64,000 nucleotides of DNA from Methanocellales archaeon (GTDB taxonomy: Archaea > Halobacteriota > UBA148 > JAUWXC01), in NCBI GenBank assembly GCA_030018435.1, contig JASEEY010000002.1, positions 1 through 64,000 on the forward strand, written 5' to 3'. Shown here one piece after another: positions 32,348 through 44,114 of this stretch. The notes beneath the pieces were generated by a model. It saw only the letters and a list, made by a program, of their open reading frames with translations. It made no database searches and was not told where the DNA came from. Positions within the stretch are counted from its first letter, which is position 1, and every line of letters starts with the position of its first letter. The translations under genes were made by a program, and so were the position numbers.

Positions 32348-32689
32348 TTATAACTGATGTTTCTCAGAGTTTAGTAAATTATTATAGATTTCGTCTAAAT
32401 TTCGAGAAATGCTCCTTATTCTTTTATTTATTCTTCTTGTATCTAATAGATAAAGAATCACTATAACTATGGATATTGCTCCAAAAATCGCATATAATGT
32501 TTTCACATGTTCGGGGATGACTTCTCCTACTACTAATAATAATGTTAATAATAGAATAATACCCGTTAGGGCAACATTATGTGTAAGATTTTCTCTATAC
32601 AACGCTACATCTAACTTCTTCTTTTCATAATCAATAAGCAAATTCCATTTGTCTTTTTGAGTAAGTTTTGGTTTTTGCATGTTGAGCAT
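32348..32689 (-). CDS. Small two-TM membrane protein of unknown function, coupled to rtcB
   Basis: Start overlaps rtcB stop (TGATG); TM segments VALTGIILLLTLLLVVGEV and LYAIFGAISIVIVILYLL. Confidence 0.65.
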   Translation of the reverse strand: MLNMQKPKLTQKDKWNLLIDYEKKKLDVALYRENLTHNVALTGIILLLTLLLVVGEVIPEHVKTLYAIFGAISIVIVILYLLDTRRINKRIRSISRNLDEIYNNLLNSEKHQL

Positions 32690-34140
32690 CACCCCTTCAC
32701 AACACCCATCGGGACGAGTTTGGCAACCGTCTTGCTGATGCCCGCCACTTCGCACACGCGCACGACTTCATGAATGTCTTTATACACGCCCGGCGCCTCT
32801 TCCGCTAAGACCTTCCAGCTTGCTGAGCGTGCGAATATGCCCTTGCTTGCCAGGTTTGCCTTTACCCTCTCACCCCTGAATTGTTTCAGGGCAGCATGCC
32901 TGGACATGATTCGCCCTGCGCCATGGCAGACCGAGCTAAAAGTTTCTTCTTCAGCCATTTTTGTTCCCACCAAAACGTAGCTGGCAGATCCCATGTCCCC
33001 TGGAACGAGCACAGGCTGACCGACATCGCGATAATCTCTTGGTATATCACTCGCTCCGGGACCCAGACACCGGGTTCCACCCTTGCGGTGCACGAAAACC
33101 CTCGCCCTCTTCCCATCTATCTCATGCTCCTCTAATTTGCCGATGTTGTGCGCAACGTCGTAGACAACATCAAGACCAAGCTCGTCCTGCGACATGCCCA
33201 GAATCTTGGTAATGCTCTCTCTCACCCAGTGGGTTATCATCTGTCTATTGCACCACGCGAAATTGGCGGCGCAGGACATGGCAGCGAAGTAATCCTCGCA
33301 CTCCTTCGTTCCCGCCGGTGCATAGACCAATTCACGGTCAGGCAACTTTGCCACCTCTGCTCTAAACACGGTCTCGAGAATTCGCAGATAATCCGTACAC
33401 ACTTGGTGTCCAAAACCCCTGGAGCCGGTGTGAATCATGACACAGACCTGCCCTTCACGTGCTATGCCAAACGTTTTTGCAATATCCGGTAGGTAGATTT
33501 TGTCCACCTTCTGAATCTCCAGAAAGTGATTTCCTGCGCCCAAAGACCCCAATTGCGGAGCACCCCTTTGTTTTGCCTTCAGCGAAACCTTTGCTGAATT
33601 GGCAGATTTCATGCACCCCTTTTCTTCTAGGTGCTCGAGGTCTTTTTCAATTCCATAGCCGTTTTTCACGCCCCATTCTGCCCCCATCTCGAGAACTTCG
33701 TCAAGTTGCTGCGGAGATAACCTGATCTTTCCACCCTTGCCGACACCAGAGGGAACGTTCTGGAATATCTCCGTCACAAGTCCTTCTAAATGCGGTTTGA
33801 CATCCTCCGTGCTCAGATTCGTCCTCAACAGGCGAACGCCACAGTTGATGTCAAAACCTATCCCTCCTGGAGAGAGGCCGCCCGTTTCAGAATCCAGGGC
33901 GGCAACGCCACCGATTGGAAAGCCGTAGCCAAAATGCATATCCGGTAATGCGATGGAATGTTTGTAAATTCCCGGCAGGCAGGCGACGTTTGCAGCCTGC
34001 GTTATAGCACTCTCCTCAACCTGCTTCAGCAAGGTCTCTGACAAGAATATCCATGTCGGGACGTGCATTCCTTCAACAGCGCCCTTGGGTAACTCCCACA
34101 GGCATTCGTTGAGTTTTTTTAATTTCTCCTTCAATGTCAT
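32689..34140 (-). CDS. rtcB: RtcB tRNA-splicing ligase, no intein
   Basis: PDMHFGYGFPIGGVAA, GIGFDINCGVRLLRT, GAGNHFLEIQ. Confidence 0.96.
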   Translation of the reverse strand: MTLKEKLKKLNECLWELPKGAVEGMHVPTWIFLSETLLKQVEESAITQAANVACLPGIYKHSIALPDMHFGYGFPIGGVAALDSETGGLSPGGIGFDINCGVRLLRTNLSTEDVKPHLEGLVTEIFQNVPSGVGKGGKIRLSPQQLDEVLEMGAEWGVKNGYGIEKDLEHLEEKGCMKSANSAKVSLKAKQRGAPQLGSLGAGNHFLEIQKVDKIYLPDIAKTFGIAREGQVCVMIHTGSRGFGHQVCTDYLRILETVFRAEVAKLPDRELVYAPAGTKECEDYFAAMSCAANFAWCNRQMITHWVRESITKILGMSQDELGLDVVYDVAHNIGKLEEHEIDGKRARVFVHRKGGTRCLGPGASDIPRDYRDVGQPVLVPGDMGSASYVLVGTKMAEEETFSSVCHGAGRIMSRHAALKQFRGERVKANLASKGIFARSASWKVLAEEAPGVYKDIHEVVRVCEVAGISKTVAKLVPMGVVKG

Positions 34141-34154
34141 TTACTCCTTTTTTA

Positions 34155-34320
34155 CGCCGAGGAAGGGATTTGAACCCTTGCGTTCCAGAGGAACACCGGT
34201 TGTCTTTCAAGGAGAAACTACGTTTCTCCCTTGACCCTCTTATTTTTCCGTTAACGCTTTTGCACGAAGTGGAAAAGGGTTATTCAAGACCGGCGCCTTA
34301 GTCCACTTGGCTACCTCGGC
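34155..34320 (-). tRNA. tRNA-Ser(TGA) with 81-nt intron at 37/38 (34202-34282)
   Basis: GCCGAGG acceptor, stem CCGGT/ACCGG, loop CTTGAA|intron|A, class II arm, G73; intron contains hairpin GGAGAAAC-GTA-GTTTCTCC; 85-nt mature product. Confidence 0.88.
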
Positions 34321-34385
34321 AACCGCGATAGAAAAATGGACTTGGCACATATTAACGTTACCCTCATATTGCAGGAGGACAATGG

Positions 34386-34411
34386 TATGCGTAGCTTAAG
34401 CGAAGCGCATA
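34386..34411 (-). repeat. Dispersed palindromic repeat copy (TATGCGTAGCTTAAGCGAAGCGCATA)
   Basis: CTTCGCTTAAGCTACGCATA on minus strand matches 18/20 of the 11082 copy; 2 nt upstream of tRNA-Arg. Confidence 0.65.
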
Positions 34412-34413
34412 GC

Positions 34414-34487
34414 GGGCCCGTAGTATAGTTCGGATAGTACAGGGGCCTCCGGAGCCCTTAACCCGGGTTCAAATCCCGGCGGGCCCG
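34414..34487 (+). tRNA. tRNA-Arg(CCG), no intron
   Basis: GGGCCCG/CGGGCCC acceptor, anticodon loop CTCCGGA, 74 nt. Confidence 0.93.
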
Positions 34488-34504
34488 TGGACTTTGAAAG
34501 GACT

Positions 34505-34816
34505 TTACCCTTCTAGCACGATCTCGATGCTGACATCTTCCGGGACCTGAATCCTCATCAGCTGTCGTAGCGCCCTTTCGTCCGCGTCTATATTTATCAG
34601 GCGCTTGTGCATCTTCATCGTCCAATGCTCCCAAGTGGCGGTACCTTCTCCATCTGGACTCTTTCTGCATGGCACTACAAGCTTCTTTGTTGGGAGTGGA
34701 ATTGGCCCAGAGATATTTACGCCCGTTCTTTCAGCGATTTGCTTGACCTGATTGCAAACATCATCCAATTTATTCGGACTGGTTCCTGATAGTCGTATCT
34801 TTGCTCGCTGGGCCAT
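34505..34816 (-). CDS. rps10: Ribosomal protein S10 (uS10)
   Basis: [31 protein letters not shown]. Confidence 0.96.
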   Translation of the reverse strand: MAQRAKIRLSGTSPNKLDDVCNQVKQIAERTGVNISGPIPLPTKKLVVPCRKSPDGEGTATWEHWTMKMHKRLINIDADERALRQLMRIQVPEDVSIEIVLEG

Positions 34817-34829
34817 TTTTCCATCCTAA

Positions 34830-36095
34830 TTATCGAGACTTGATGTCGGTGCACATACCAGCAGCGATCGTCATCCCCATGTCCCGGATCGCAAATCGTC
34901 CTAGCTGTGGAATGTCCTTGACCTTTTCGATGACCATTGGACGTGTTGGTTTAACCTGTACAATCGCTGCATCGCCCGTTTTCAGGAAATCTGGCTTTTC
35001 TTCCTTGGTCTGTCCAGTCTTGGGATCCAGCTTACTTTTAAGTTCGGTTAACGTGCAGGCAACCTGCGCGGTGTGACAGTGGAAAACCGGTGTGTATCCT
35101 ACTGTAATCGCAGATGGATGCTGAAGTACGACTATTTGCGCCGTGAATTCATCCGCAACGGTTGGTGGTTTGTCAGGGTGTCCACAGACATCCCCTCTTC
35201 GTATGTCCTCCTTGCTGATCCCTCTAACGTTGAACCCTATGTTATCGCCTGGAACTGCTTCTGGAATCTCCTCGTGATGCATTTCGATCGATTTGATCTC
35301 GCCGCTAACGTTTGCTGGCTGGAATATGACCTTATCGCCTTTCTTCATCTTGCCCGTCTCCACACGTCCGACGGGAACGGTTCCAACACCGGAGATGGTG
35401 TACACATCCTGGACCGGGACGCGCAGCGGCAACGTGACAGGCTTCTCTGGCTCTTTCAGCATATCAAGTGCTTCTAACACCGTGGGTCCAGTGTACCACG
35501 GCATTTTCTCGCTTTCCTTGGAAACTGCATCTCCCTTAAACGCAGAAGTCGGTATGAACTGAATACCTTCAGTCTTGTATCCAACCGTTTTGAGGAGCTT
35601 TTCGACATCAGCTTTTACCTGTTTGTACCTGCCCTCATCATAGTTAACGACGTCCATCTTGTTGAGGACCACGATCAACTGATTGACCCCGAGCGTTCGC
35701 GCTAGGAATATGTGCTCCTTGGTCTGGGGCATCACCCCCTCTTTTGCATCTACCACCAGCACGGCCGCATCTGCTTGCGATGCGCCGGTGATCATATTTT
35801 TTACGAAGTCCCTATGCCCAGGACAATCAACGATGGTGAAGTAGTATTTGGGTGTATCAAATCGCCTATGGGCGATGTCGATGGTGAGCCCTCTCTCCCT
35901 CTCTTCTTTCAACGAGTCCATTACCCATGCAAACTCGAACGTAGCCTTTCCTTTTGCCTCTGCCTCTTTCTTGTACTCTTCAATTATGTGCTTTGGTACA
36001 GCGCCAGTCTCGAACAATAGTCGTCCCACGAGTGTCGATTTCCCATGGTCAACGTGTCCGATCATCGCCAAATTCAGGTGTGGTTTTCCTGCCAT
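34830..36095 (-). CDS. tuf: Translation elongation factor EF-1 alpha
   Basis: [28 protein letters not shown]. Confidence 0.96.
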   Translation of the reverse strand: MAGKPHLNLAMIGHVDHGKSTLVGRLLFETGAVPKHIIEEYKKEAEAKGKATFEFAWVMDSLKEERERGLTIDIAHRRFDTPKYYFTIVDCPGHRDFVKNMITGASQADAAVLVVDAKEGVMPQTKEHIFLARTLGVNQLIVVLNKMDVVNYDEGRYKQVKADVEKLLKTVGYKTEGIQFIPTSAFKGDAVSKESEKMPWYTGPTVLEALDMLKEPEKPVTLPLRVPVQDVYTISGVGTVPVGRVETGKMKKGDKVIFQPANVSGEIKSIEMHHEEIPEAVPGDNIGFNVRGISKEDIRRGDVCGHPDKPPTVADEFTAQIVVLQHPSAITVGYTPVFHCHTAQVACTLTELKSKLDPKTGQTKEEKPDFLKTGDAAIVQVKPTRPMVIEKVKDIPQLGRFAIRDMGMTIAAGMCTDIKSR

Positions 36096-36220
36096 AATCT
36101 TCCTCCTTCATATTTGCTAATTACACTTAATCTGTGACGTGGATTATGCTTTTCTTAGACTTATACAATTCGGTTCCAGTTTCATCGTGTCTATACAATA
36201 TACCTTTCACTTCTTTTAGG

Positions 36221-38383
36221 TCACGAGATTTTTAAACCTTTTCTTTGCCGGATTTGCCGAATCAATCCTTCCTGCAGATTTTGCGGGAGTACCTGGAAGC
36301 CAGCGTGTTCAGTATTCCACAGAGCCCTTCCTTCTGTAGCGGAACGTATATCTCCAGCAAATCCAAACAGCTCTGCCACCGGAGCCTTGCCTCTGATAAA
36401 ACTCATGTCTCCTTCTTGCTGTATCTCCAAAATATGACCTCTACGACCTTGAATCTCTCTGGTGGCGTTACCCATCAAATTGGTCGGTACGTGTATATAT
36501 ACATCTTGGATCGGCTCGAGAATTGCTGGTTCTGCCTGTCTGACCGCTTCGTGAATTGCCTGTCTAACAGCTGGAATGACCTGCGCGGGCCCTCTGTGTA
36601 TTGCATCTTCATGGAGCTTTACATCTACCAGCTTGACCTTTATGCCCTGACACGGCTCTCTTGCAAGTGGGCCAGTTTCCATGGCCTCTTTAAATCCTTC
36701 GATAATGAGTTCGATCGTTTCTCTCAGGTATTGAATGCCTTTTGTCATATCCACAAGCACGTTGGAGTTGAAGATCTCCGCGACGTTTTTCGCCTGCTCT
36801 TTGTCCATCCCAGCATTCATCAACAGGTCTCTCCGCTCCAGTGCATCCATCCTCATGAAAACCTCGCCGGTTTTAATCATTTTGACGACAGCCTCCTCGA
36901 GAGGCTCAACCTCTATATAGAATCTGTTGTGTCTGTTTGGAGATACGCCCTCCACAGGCCCTGCACCGCTTTGAACGGTTTCCCTATAAACTACAATTGG
37001 CGACGAAGTGGTAATGGGTACCTTATAATCTCGTCCAATCCTATGAGTGACAATCTCCAGATGCAGTTCACCCATTCCAGATATGAGATGCTCTCCTGTC
37101 TCTTCGTCAATTTTAACGTTGAGCGTCGGATCCTCTTTTGATATCTGCCGTAGCACTCCAATCAACTTTGGCAAATCCGTCATGCTTTTTGCCTCAACTG
37201 CAACGGTCACCACGGGCTCGCTGACATGTTTTATGCCCTCAAATGGCAGCATATCCTTCAACGAGGTGATGGTAGATCCCACTATAGCGTTCTTCATTCC
37301 TGTTATCGCGGCAATGTTTCCAGCTGGAATTTTTTCAACCTCTAAACGCTCAGCACCCATGAATACGCCCACCTGCTGGACTCTGTTGGTTTCATATGTG
37401 CCGGAGATGTAAAGTTCTTGGCCACGTTCGAGTGCTCCACTGAACAATCTTCCAGTAGCGACCTCTCCCGCATGTGGATCTATGCTGATGTCCGTTACCA
37501 TCAATGCGATTGGTCCATTGGGGTCGCATTCCTCCATTGCTTTCCCCACCTCACTTGACTTGTCGCCCTTCCATATCACTCCTACTCTGTCTTTTTGTGC
37601 CGTTAGAGGATTTGGCAGGTGTCGTATGACCATGTCCAAAACGATCTCGTGCAGAGGACTTCTCTCAGCGAGTTCTTTCATCCTGCCGGTCTGACAGCAT
37701 TCATACACTTCCTTGAAACCTATACCGGTCCTCTTCATGTGTGGCACGCTGATCGCCCAGTTGTATAGCGCAGAACCGAAGGCGACGGTGCCATCAGTAG
37801 CATCAACCCCCCATCCTTGTGCGTACCGCTCTGGTTTCATGCCTTTGATCAACTTATTGATACTACCGATGAGGTTGCCGAGCCGGATTTGCATCTCCTG
37901 TTGGTCGATCTTAAGCTCGTTGATAAGTCTGTCCACCTTATTCACGAAAAGAATGGGTTTGACGTTCTCTTTAAGGGCTTGACGTAGCACGGTCTCGGTC
38001 TGTGGCATCGCCCCTTCTACGGCATCCACCACTACTACTGCTCCATCCACCGCTCTCATCGCTCTGGTTACATCTCCCCCAAAGTCGATGTGACCAGGCG
38101 TGTCGATGAGGTTGATTAAATATTCCTCGCCCTCCAACTCATGGACCATCGAGACATTGGCCGCATAAATTGTGATACCTCTGGCTTGCTCCTCTTCGTC
38201 AAAATCCATGAACAGCTGTTTGCCGGCCAGTTCCTTCGAGATCATTCCAGCACCGGCTAAGAGGTTGTCCGTTAGCGTCGTCTTCCCGTGGTCAATATGG
38301 GCAACGATGCCTATATTCCTGATTTTTTCTGGCTCGTACATCAGCGTTTTCACGCGTTCAATCATTTTCTTTCTTCTGGTCAT
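36221..38383 (-). CDS. fusA: Translation elongation factor EF-2
   Basis: [26 protein letters not shown]. Confidence 0.96.
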   Translation of the reverse strand: MTRRKKMIERVKTLMYEPEKIRNIGIVAHIDHGKTTLTDNLLAGAGMISKELAGKQLFMDFDEEEQARGITIYAANVSMVHELEGEEYLINLIDTPGHIDFGGDVTRAMRAVDGAVVVVDAVEGAMPQTETVLRQALKENVKPILFVNKVDRLINELKIDQQEMQIRLGNLIGSINKLIKGMKPERYAQGWGVDATDGTVAFGSALYNWAISVPHMKRTGIGFKEVYECCQTGRMKELAERSPLHEIVLDMVIRHLPNPLTAQKDRVGVIWKGDKSSEVGKAMEECDPNGPIALMVTDISIDPHAGEVATGRLFSGALERGQELYISGTYETNRVQQVGVFMGAERLEVEKIPAGNIAAITGMKNAIVGSTITSLKDMLPFEGIKHVSEPVVTVAVEAKSMTDLPKLIGVLRQISKEDPTLNVKIDEETGEHLISGMGELHLEIVTHRIGRDYKVPITTSSPIVVYRETVQSGAGPVEGVSPNRHNRFYIEVEPLEEAVVKMIKTGEVFMRMDALERRDLLMNAGMDKEQAKNVAEIFNSNVLVDMTKGIQYLRETIELIIEGFKEAMETGPLAREPCQGIKVKLVDVKLHEDAIHRGPAQVIPAVRQAIHEAVRQAEPAILEPIQDVYIHVPTNLMGNATREIQGRRGHILEIQQEGDMSFIRGKAPVAELFGFAGDIRSATEGRALWNTEHAGFQVLPQNLQEGLIRQIRQRKGLKIS

Positions 38384-38385
38384 GT

Positions 38386-38943
38386 CTATCGTGCTGCCTT
38401 TGCTACCCTTTCCTTCTCTTCTTTTTTGCTGATCGCATAGCTCTTCACATCATATTCTGACGCCGCTATGATCTCTGAGGCGAGGCACTCTTCTATGCTT
38501 CTTTTGCTTTTGAAGGCTGCTTTTTGAGCGCCTTGGGCTATAAACATTAACGCCTGGTCTATCCTTCGTTGGGTGGAGGTATCTACGGATTTGGGGACTG
38601 AAATACCCCCATATTTTAACCTGACTACTTCCTCCCTTGGACCCGCGTTCTCTATCGCTTTTACGAGCAATTGGACAGGATTTTTTTCTGTTTTGTTGTG
38701 GACTATTTCGAACGCTTCTCTCACAATATTGAATGCCTTCTGTTTTTGACCCGTGCTGTGCTCTTTTCTCATCATTTTGTTGATCAACCGCTCTACGATG
38801 GATATGCCTGATTTGCTGAATTGCTGGCTGGCTACCCTGCCTCCTGTGTGGGGCGTTACAATTTCCTTGAGATTTACATACTGCCTGATCCCAGGATCCA
38901 CGATCTCAATCTCTAAAACATCCCATTTCCCAAATATCTTCAT
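38386..38943 (-). CDS. rps7: Ribosomal protein S7 (uS7)
   Basis: Family sequence and operon position. Confidence 0.95.
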   Translation of the reverse strand: MKIFGKWDVLEIEIVDPGIRQYVNLKEIVTPHTGGRVASQQFSKSGISIVERLINKMMRKEHSTGQKQKAFNIVREAFEIVHNKTEKNPVQLLVKAIENAGPREEVVRLKYGGISVPKSVDTSTQRRIDQALMFIAQGAQKAAFKSKRSIEECLASEIIAASEYDVKSYAISKKEEKERVAKAAR

Positions 38944-38947
38944 GAGA

Positions 38948-39376
38948 TCACCTTACTGGCTTCTCCTTGCGACCAGACACCATCTCTTCCAGCGATACAT
39001 TGTTGACTTTTATTACCTTCCATCTCACACCTGGGATATCCCCCATCGCACCGCCCATCCTTCCTCCGATACCTTCAACGATGACTTCATCGTGTTCGTC
39101 TATGAAGTTAATCGCCCCATCTCCTGGGCAAAAGGCAGTTATCTGCCGTCCGTTCTTAATCAGTTGAACCCTGACACACTTTCGAATCGCGGAGTTGGGT
39201 TGCTTTGCCTCTACGCCCACTTTCTCGAGCACGATGCCCCTTGCTTGGGGCGCCCCCTCCAATGGATCTGCTTTTTTACCTAATCCAAGCGCCCGCCGCT
39301 TGTAGTAGATATCACTCCATCGATACTTTTTGCGCTCGCGCCTTAGCTTCCTAGCTGCATACATTCCTTTGCCCAT
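38948..39376 (-). CDS. rps12: Ribosomal protein S12 (uS12)
   Basis: [31 protein letters not shown]. Confidence 0.96.
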   Translation of the reverse strand: MGKGMYAARKLRRERKKYRWSDIYYKRRALGLGKKADPLEGAPQARGIVLEKVGVEAKQPNSAIRKCVRVQLIKNGRQITAFCPGDGAINFIDEHDEVIVEGIGGRMGGAMGDIPGVRWKVIKVNNVSLEEMVSGRKEKPVR

Positions 39377-39382
39377 TTTACC

Positions 39383-39814
39383 TCACTGGATCACTATGTC
39401 ACCTATATCATGATGTCGTTGCGCTAACATCTTTGCTTTTTGTATATTCCTTCCGTTTCGCCCTATGGCAAATCCCCTATCTCTTGGCGAGATTTCTACA
39501 AATGCTAAACGTTTATCCCTTTTGCTTACCACGCTCACATTTTTTACTGGCACGGGATGAAGCGCATTTCGAATAAACTCATTGACGTCTTCTGAGTGTT
39601 CCACGATTTCAACGTGCTTTCCTATTGCTTTTTTTACTCCGTTGATGTTACTGCCTCCTCTGCCAATGGCCAGCCCCATCTCTCCTCTCTTGATGACGAA
39701 AATTACCCTGTCGTGTTCATCATCGATGACGCAATCCTTTGCCGTAGCGCCGGTCAGGTTCTCGAATAGCGCGATATAGCGAATTCCTTCAGCGGTGAGT
39801 TTTACCTCACTCAT
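39383..39814 (-). CDS. nusA: NusA-like transcription elongation protein (KH domains)
   Basis: Two KH-type GxxG segments; operon position; internal start MSEVKL. Confidence 0.9.
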   Translation of the reverse strand: MSEVKLTAEGIRYIALFENLTGATAKDCVIDDEHDRVIFVIKRGEMGLAIGRGGSNINGVKKAIGKHVEIVEHSEDVNEFIRNALHPVPVKNVSVVSKRDKRLAFVEISPRDRGFAIGRNGRNIQKAKMLAQRHHDIGDIVIQ

Positions 39815-40092
39815 CGAAGCACCGCCATGATGTCTGACTTGCCAGGATCTATAATCGCAAGGGCAGATATCGCGTATGGCTTGCCGCATGCCCTACCGAG
39901 ATCTATGCTGGGTTTAGCGTAGTTAAAGATGGGAATCTTATCTTCTAACTCCTTCATTACGTGACGGGGGCAATTGGATGCGAGAATCACCAGTTGTGCA
40001 TCGCTTTTTCTTGCCGCTTTTATTGTTTGATTTGAGCCGATGACCGCTTTGCCAGTTTTTATCACATTTTGCAATGCCTTGTCTACGTCCAT
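39811..40092 (-). CDS. rpl30e: Ribosomal protein L30e (eL30)
   Basis: GSNQTIKAARKSDAQLVILASNCP. Confidence 0.95.
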   Translation of the reverse strand: MDVDKALQNVIKTGKAVIGSNQTIKAARKSDAQLVILASNCPRHVMKELEDKIPIFNYAKPSIDLGRACGKPYAISALAIIDPGKSDIMAVLR

Positions 40093-40096
40093 TCGC

Positions 40097-41476
40097 TTAC
40101 TCCTTCGCTTTGTACATTAATTCAACATCGCCAGTTCCCAGTTGTATTGGTTGCCCTACAATTACATTTTCGGTAACTCCGGCTAGTTCATCAACATGTC
40201 CTTTTACACCTGCATCCAACAGATGATTCACCGTCACCTCAAAAGCCGCTCGTGAAAGCACGCTGGCCTTCTCGCCCGCTACGCCATGGCGTCCGATTTG
40301 CTTGACCTCTCCTTCTGCGGTTACCATGTCTGCCACCAGCATGATATGGCGTATATCCACCTCGAGCCCCTGCTCTCTTAAGGTGTCCATCGCCTCGGAT
40401 ATGATAGCATTGCGCGCCGCTTCTATCCCCAAGACTTCAGCGATTTCGTTGATGTTATTCGTTTTCGTCCTGCTGGCGTTTACACCTTCAAACTGAAGTA
40501 CCCTCTTGAGCGCTGAACCCTCTGTATACAGTACGTACTCGCCATTTTCTTTTCTGATTATAATCCTGTGGATCCCTTTGACACCTTTGAGCGTTATGCC
40601 CTTGACATCCTCCACCAATTGCAGCAATCCTCGGTATGAGTGCCGCCCTGGATTGACCGTGAGCTTCAATCCTTCCAGTTGTACATCTAAATTAGTTTCA
40701 GCGCCAACCTTTTTAGCGATTTCCTCAGCGGTAATATTTCGCCGAGATAGTATTTTTTCATTTAATTCAATCACTACCTGCATCTTTGCCATGTCAACAG
40801 CTATGCTTCCAACATCGATTATGTTGGTCTCTTCGATCTTCCACCCCAATGCCCTGGCTTTCTCTCTATCCCTTGCATATTCTGGCTCAAGTTTTATCCT
40901 CATTATGGGCGTGCTCGGTACTTTTCTGGCATCAGCTATCTCTATAAGCCTCGGTAATCCGAGGGTGACGTTGATCTCAGCCACTCCTGCATAGTGAAAC
41001 GTCCTCATCGTCATCTGCGTACCCGGCTCACCTATTGATTGCGCTGCTACAATTCCAACCGCTTCGCATGGCTCAATTCTCGCCCTTTCGTACGCGTCAA
41101 CGGACATTTGAAGGATGCGCTCCAGCTGTGCCTCTGTGGGTTTGACTTTGTTCAGATAGGTTCTGAGCTCATCGATTATGCTCAGCGGAAGTGGAAGCCC
41201 CTTCAGTTTTGAGTCAATTAATAGGGGCGTTACAGCGCCTCTTTCTTCTTTCTTGACTTTTTTCGTCGTTTTTGTTACCTTCGTGTCAATTTTACTCAAT
41301 TTTTCCATCACTTTACCGGCAGAGGTTTTTGAAATCCCCGCTTTCATTACATCTTCGATGGAGGCCTTCTTCAATTTACCCATCGTGAATCCCGCATTGC
41401 ATAGGGTTTCTGCCGTTTTTGCGTCGATGCCCCTTCTTTCTAATGCCTTTACTGTATCCTTTTTAGCCAATCTCAT
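40097..41476 (-). CDS. rpoA2: RNA polymerase subunit A'' with N-terminal helix-hairpin-helix-like extension
   Basis: [24 protein letters not shown]; ~90-aa N-terminal extension. Confidence 0.95.
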   Translation of the reverse strand: MRLAKKDTVKALERRGIDAKTAETLCNAGFTMGKLKKASIEDVMKAGISKTSAGKVMEKLSKIDTKVTKTTKKVKKEERGAVTPLLIDSKLKGLPLPLSIIDELRTYLNKVKPTEAQLERILQMSVDAYERARIEPCEAVGIVAAQSIGEPGTQMTMRTFHYAGVAEINVTLGLPRLIEIADARKVPSTPIMRIKLEPEYARDREKARALGWKIEETNIIDVGSIAVDMAKMQVVIELNEKILSRRNITAEEIAKKVGAETNLDVQLEGLKLTVNPGRHSYRGLLQLVEDVKGITLKGVKGIHRIIIRKENGEYVLYTEGSALKRVLQFEGVNASRTKTNNINEIAEVLGIEAARNAIISEAMDTLREQGLEVDIRHIMLVADMVTAEGEVKQIGRHGVAGEKASVLSRAAFEVTVNHLLDAGVKGHVDELAGVTENVIVGQPIQLGTGDVELMYKAKE

Positions 41477-44106
41477 ACCTCCGCTAAGTCCTGGCCGGTG
41501 ACGTTTTGGACGATTCTGCGAACGTTTACGGATTTGCCATAGTCGCTTTTGGATGGATCGATGCCATCTTCTCCGTATTCAAACTGAACGATTAACCCTC
41601 TTGTATCTCGCACTGTCCCATCATATTTGACTTCGAGGTCTTGCAATGCGTTGATAAGTCTCCGTTGCAGGTAACCAGACTGTGACGTCCTGACAGCGGT
41701 GTCTACTAGCCCCTCTCTACCGCCTATGGCATGGAAAAAGAACTCTGTTGGGCTCAACCCCTTCTTATAGCTGCATTTTACAAAGCCCTTAGCAGCAGCG
41801 CCTAGATCTCTCTTCTTGAAATGTGGAAGTGTTCTTTCATCATACCCTCTTGTGATTCTCTCACCCCTAACGGATTGTTGGCCAACGCAGGTAGACATCT
41901 GTGTCAAGTTTAGCACTGATCCTCTGGCACCCGAAATCGCCATGGCTACCGCAGAATTGTCCAGACCTAGGTGCTGACTTGCGATGTTTCCGGCCTGGTC
42001 TCTGGCCTTTCCAAGCTCTTCCATGATCTTCATCTCCAGTGTTTCATCTATGGTCCTACCCGGCAAAGCATCAAGCTCCCCTATTTCATATGCATCGATC
42101 AAGCGCTTGACCTTTTTCTCAGCTTCCATCATGATCTCGTAAATCTGGCTTTGTGCCTCCTGCGGAATGTCCTCATCATCTATCCCGAAACTGAAACCAA
42201 AATGCATTATAACTCTAATTGCCAATCTCGTGGCATTGTCCAAGAATTTTTTCCCCTCGGCGGGGCCAAACTCTTTGACTATCCTATCGAGAACCTGACC
42301 GGTAAAAGCCCCGATCGCTTTCTCGTCGATGGTTCCACACAATAACTCGCCATTTTTAATCACTACATAGGCGTCCTTCTCGCACTCACTCTTTTTGCAC
42401 ACGTCACAGTTCTCACACGCTTTTGCTCTGTACGTTAGATCGAGCCCCTTGGGGAGCATCAAGCTAAATATCTGCCTGCCAGTCCAATACGGCTTGTCAT
42501 TTTCATATATGGCGGGCTTTGGTAGGTTTTTGATATGTGACTTTCTCAGTAGCTCTAGGGCGTCGTTTTCGTCAAAGAGCGTTGTACCACGTGTTAGGAG
42601 GAACAAACCAGTTATATGATCATGGATGCCGCCGATGATAGGACCGCCAAATCTGGGGGACAGCATGTTTCCCTCTACCGCTATCAAGATCCTCGCTTCC
42701 GCCCTTGCCTCCTCTGTCTGTGGTACATGGAGATTCATCTCATCTCCATCAAAATCGGCATTATAAGGCGGACATACCGTTGGATTCAGCCTAAACGTCT
42801 TATGGGGCATGACCTTGACTTTGTGCGCCATTATGCTCATTCTATGCAGCGATGGCTGCCTGTTGAATAAAACGGCATCTCCATCTTTTAGCTGTCTATC
42901 TACTTTCCATCCCGGCCCTAGCATCTCTGCCAACTCTTCACAATTCCTGTCTGTTACCTTGATACGTTGCCCGTCAAGCCTCTTCACGTAATTGGCACCT
43001 GGATGTCTCTCCGGTCCTCTGCGCACGTACTCCTTGCACTCTTTTATGTTTAGGGGCGTTACGTTCATCGTGATCGTCATTTCCTTGGCGATTTCCACGG
43101 GAACACCGACTTCATCGATGTCAAGATTTGGATCTGGAGATATGACGGTCCTTGCGGAGAAGTTCACCCTCTTGCCGGAGAGACTGCCTCTGAACCGCCC
43201 CTCTTTGCCTTTTAATCGCTGAGATAACGTCTTCAGCGGGCGACCGCTTCTATGGCGTGCTGGAGGAACGCCGGATACCTCATTATCTAAAAAAGTGGTC
43301 ACATGATACTGGAGCAACTCCCATAGGTCTTCGATAATCAGCTGGGGTGCTCCTGCCTCCCTATTTTCTTGAAACCGCTGATTTATCCGTATGATATCGA
43401 CAAGTTTGTGCGTTAGATCATCCTCAGATCTCTGCCCACTCTCTAGGGTTATTGATGGGCGTGCGGTCACTGGGGGCACTGGCAGTACTGTAAGGATTAT
43501 CCACTCTGGTCTAGCGTTACTCGCATCCATTCCGAGCAGCTCTACGTCATCATCTGGGATGCGCTCAAGTCTGTCGCGTATATCAGACGGCATCAGTTTG
43601 TGCCCCTCTTCTATGTATGTGGTCGGCTTTTCGAACTTGATATCCTTTTGTTCCTCCCCGCAATGGGGACACACACCTGTTTTGATGGAATCCTTGAACA
43701 TATCTTTTATAACGTCATCAGTTGATCGTTTTATTTTTTTCAATTTCTTGATATCATCTTGGTACTTCTTTTTCGCCTCTTCTCCCAGTAGCAGGCGTCC
43801 GCATTTGCGACATGTTGCCTGCAAAATTTTTCTAATCAGTTTCGCAAATCCGATATGGGCAACCGGGGCAGCAAGCTCGATATGGCCGAAGTGACCTGGG
43901 CACTCGCCAGGACGACCACCACATGTCCTGCACCGCAACCCAGGATCGATTACGCCTAGCCTGGGATCCATTAGTCCCATCTCGATAGGGAATCCATCAC
44001 TATCATATGTATCAGCAGTGATGATCTTGGTGGCACTCATCTTTCTCACTTCTTGGGGTGAAAGAAGACCAAATTTAATTCTTCCTATCCTTTTCAGTTC
44101 GGTCAT
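41473..44106 (-). CDS. rpoA1: RNA polymerase subunit A'
   Basis: [19 protein letters not shown]; internal start MTELKRIG. Confidence 0.96.
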   Translation of the reverse strand: MTELKRIGRIKFGLLSPQEVRKMSATKIITADTYDSDGFPIEMGLMDPRLGVIDPGLRCRTCGGRPGECPGHFGHIELAAPVAHIGFAKLIRKILQATCRKCGRLLLGEEAKKKYQDDIKKLKKIKRSTDDVIKDMFKDSIKTGVCPHCGEEQKDIKFEKPTTYIEEGHKLMPSDIRDRLERIPDDDVELLGMDASNARPEWIILTVLPVPPVTARPSITLESGQRSEDDLTHKLVDIIRINQRFQENREAGAPQLIIEDLWELLQYHVTTFLDNEVSGVPPARHRSGRPLKTLSQRLKGKEGRFRGSLSGKRVNFSARTVISPDPNLDIDEVGVPVEIAKEMTITMNVTPLNIKECKEYVRRGPERHPGANYVKRLDGQRIKVTDRNCEELAEMLGPGWKVDRQLKDGDAVLFNRQPSLHRMSIMAHKVKVMPHKTFRLNPTVCPPYNADFDGDEMNLHVPQTEEARAEARILIAVEGNMLSPRFGGPIIGGIHDHITGLFLLTRGTTLFDENDALELLRKSHIKNLPKPAIYENDKPYWTGRQIFSLMLPKGLDLTYRAKACENCDVCKKSECEKDAYVVIKNGELLCGTIDEKAIGAFTGQVLDRIVKEFGPAEGKKFLDNATRLAIRVIMHFGFSFGIDDEDIPQEAQSQIYEIMMEAEKKVKRLIDAYEIGELDALPGRTIDETLEMKIMEELGKARDQAGNIASQHLGLDNSAVAMAISGARGSVLNLTQMSTCVGQQSVRGERITRGYDERTLPHFKKRDLGAAAKGFVKCSYKKGLSPTEFFFHAIGGREGLVDTAVRTSQSGYLQRRLINALQDLEVKYDGTVRDTRGLIVQFEYGEDGIDPSKSDYGKSVNVRRIVQNVTGQDLAEV

Positions 44107-44114
44107 GGCGCCTC

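Noticed and set aside
32689-34140. Possible intein in RtcB
   Set aside because: The ORF is 483 aa, a normal intein-free length, with conserved motifs contiguous; no intein motifs seen in EF-2, RpoA or RpoB either.
34250-34275. Degenerate palindrome-repeat copy within the tRNA-Ser(TGA) intron (CGAAGTGG)
   Set aside because: Only about 9 contiguous nt match; not enough to separate from chance.
34458-34670. 70-aa minus-strand ORF overlapping tRNA-Arg
   Set aside because: Overlaps the tRNA and the rps10 coding region; no domain.
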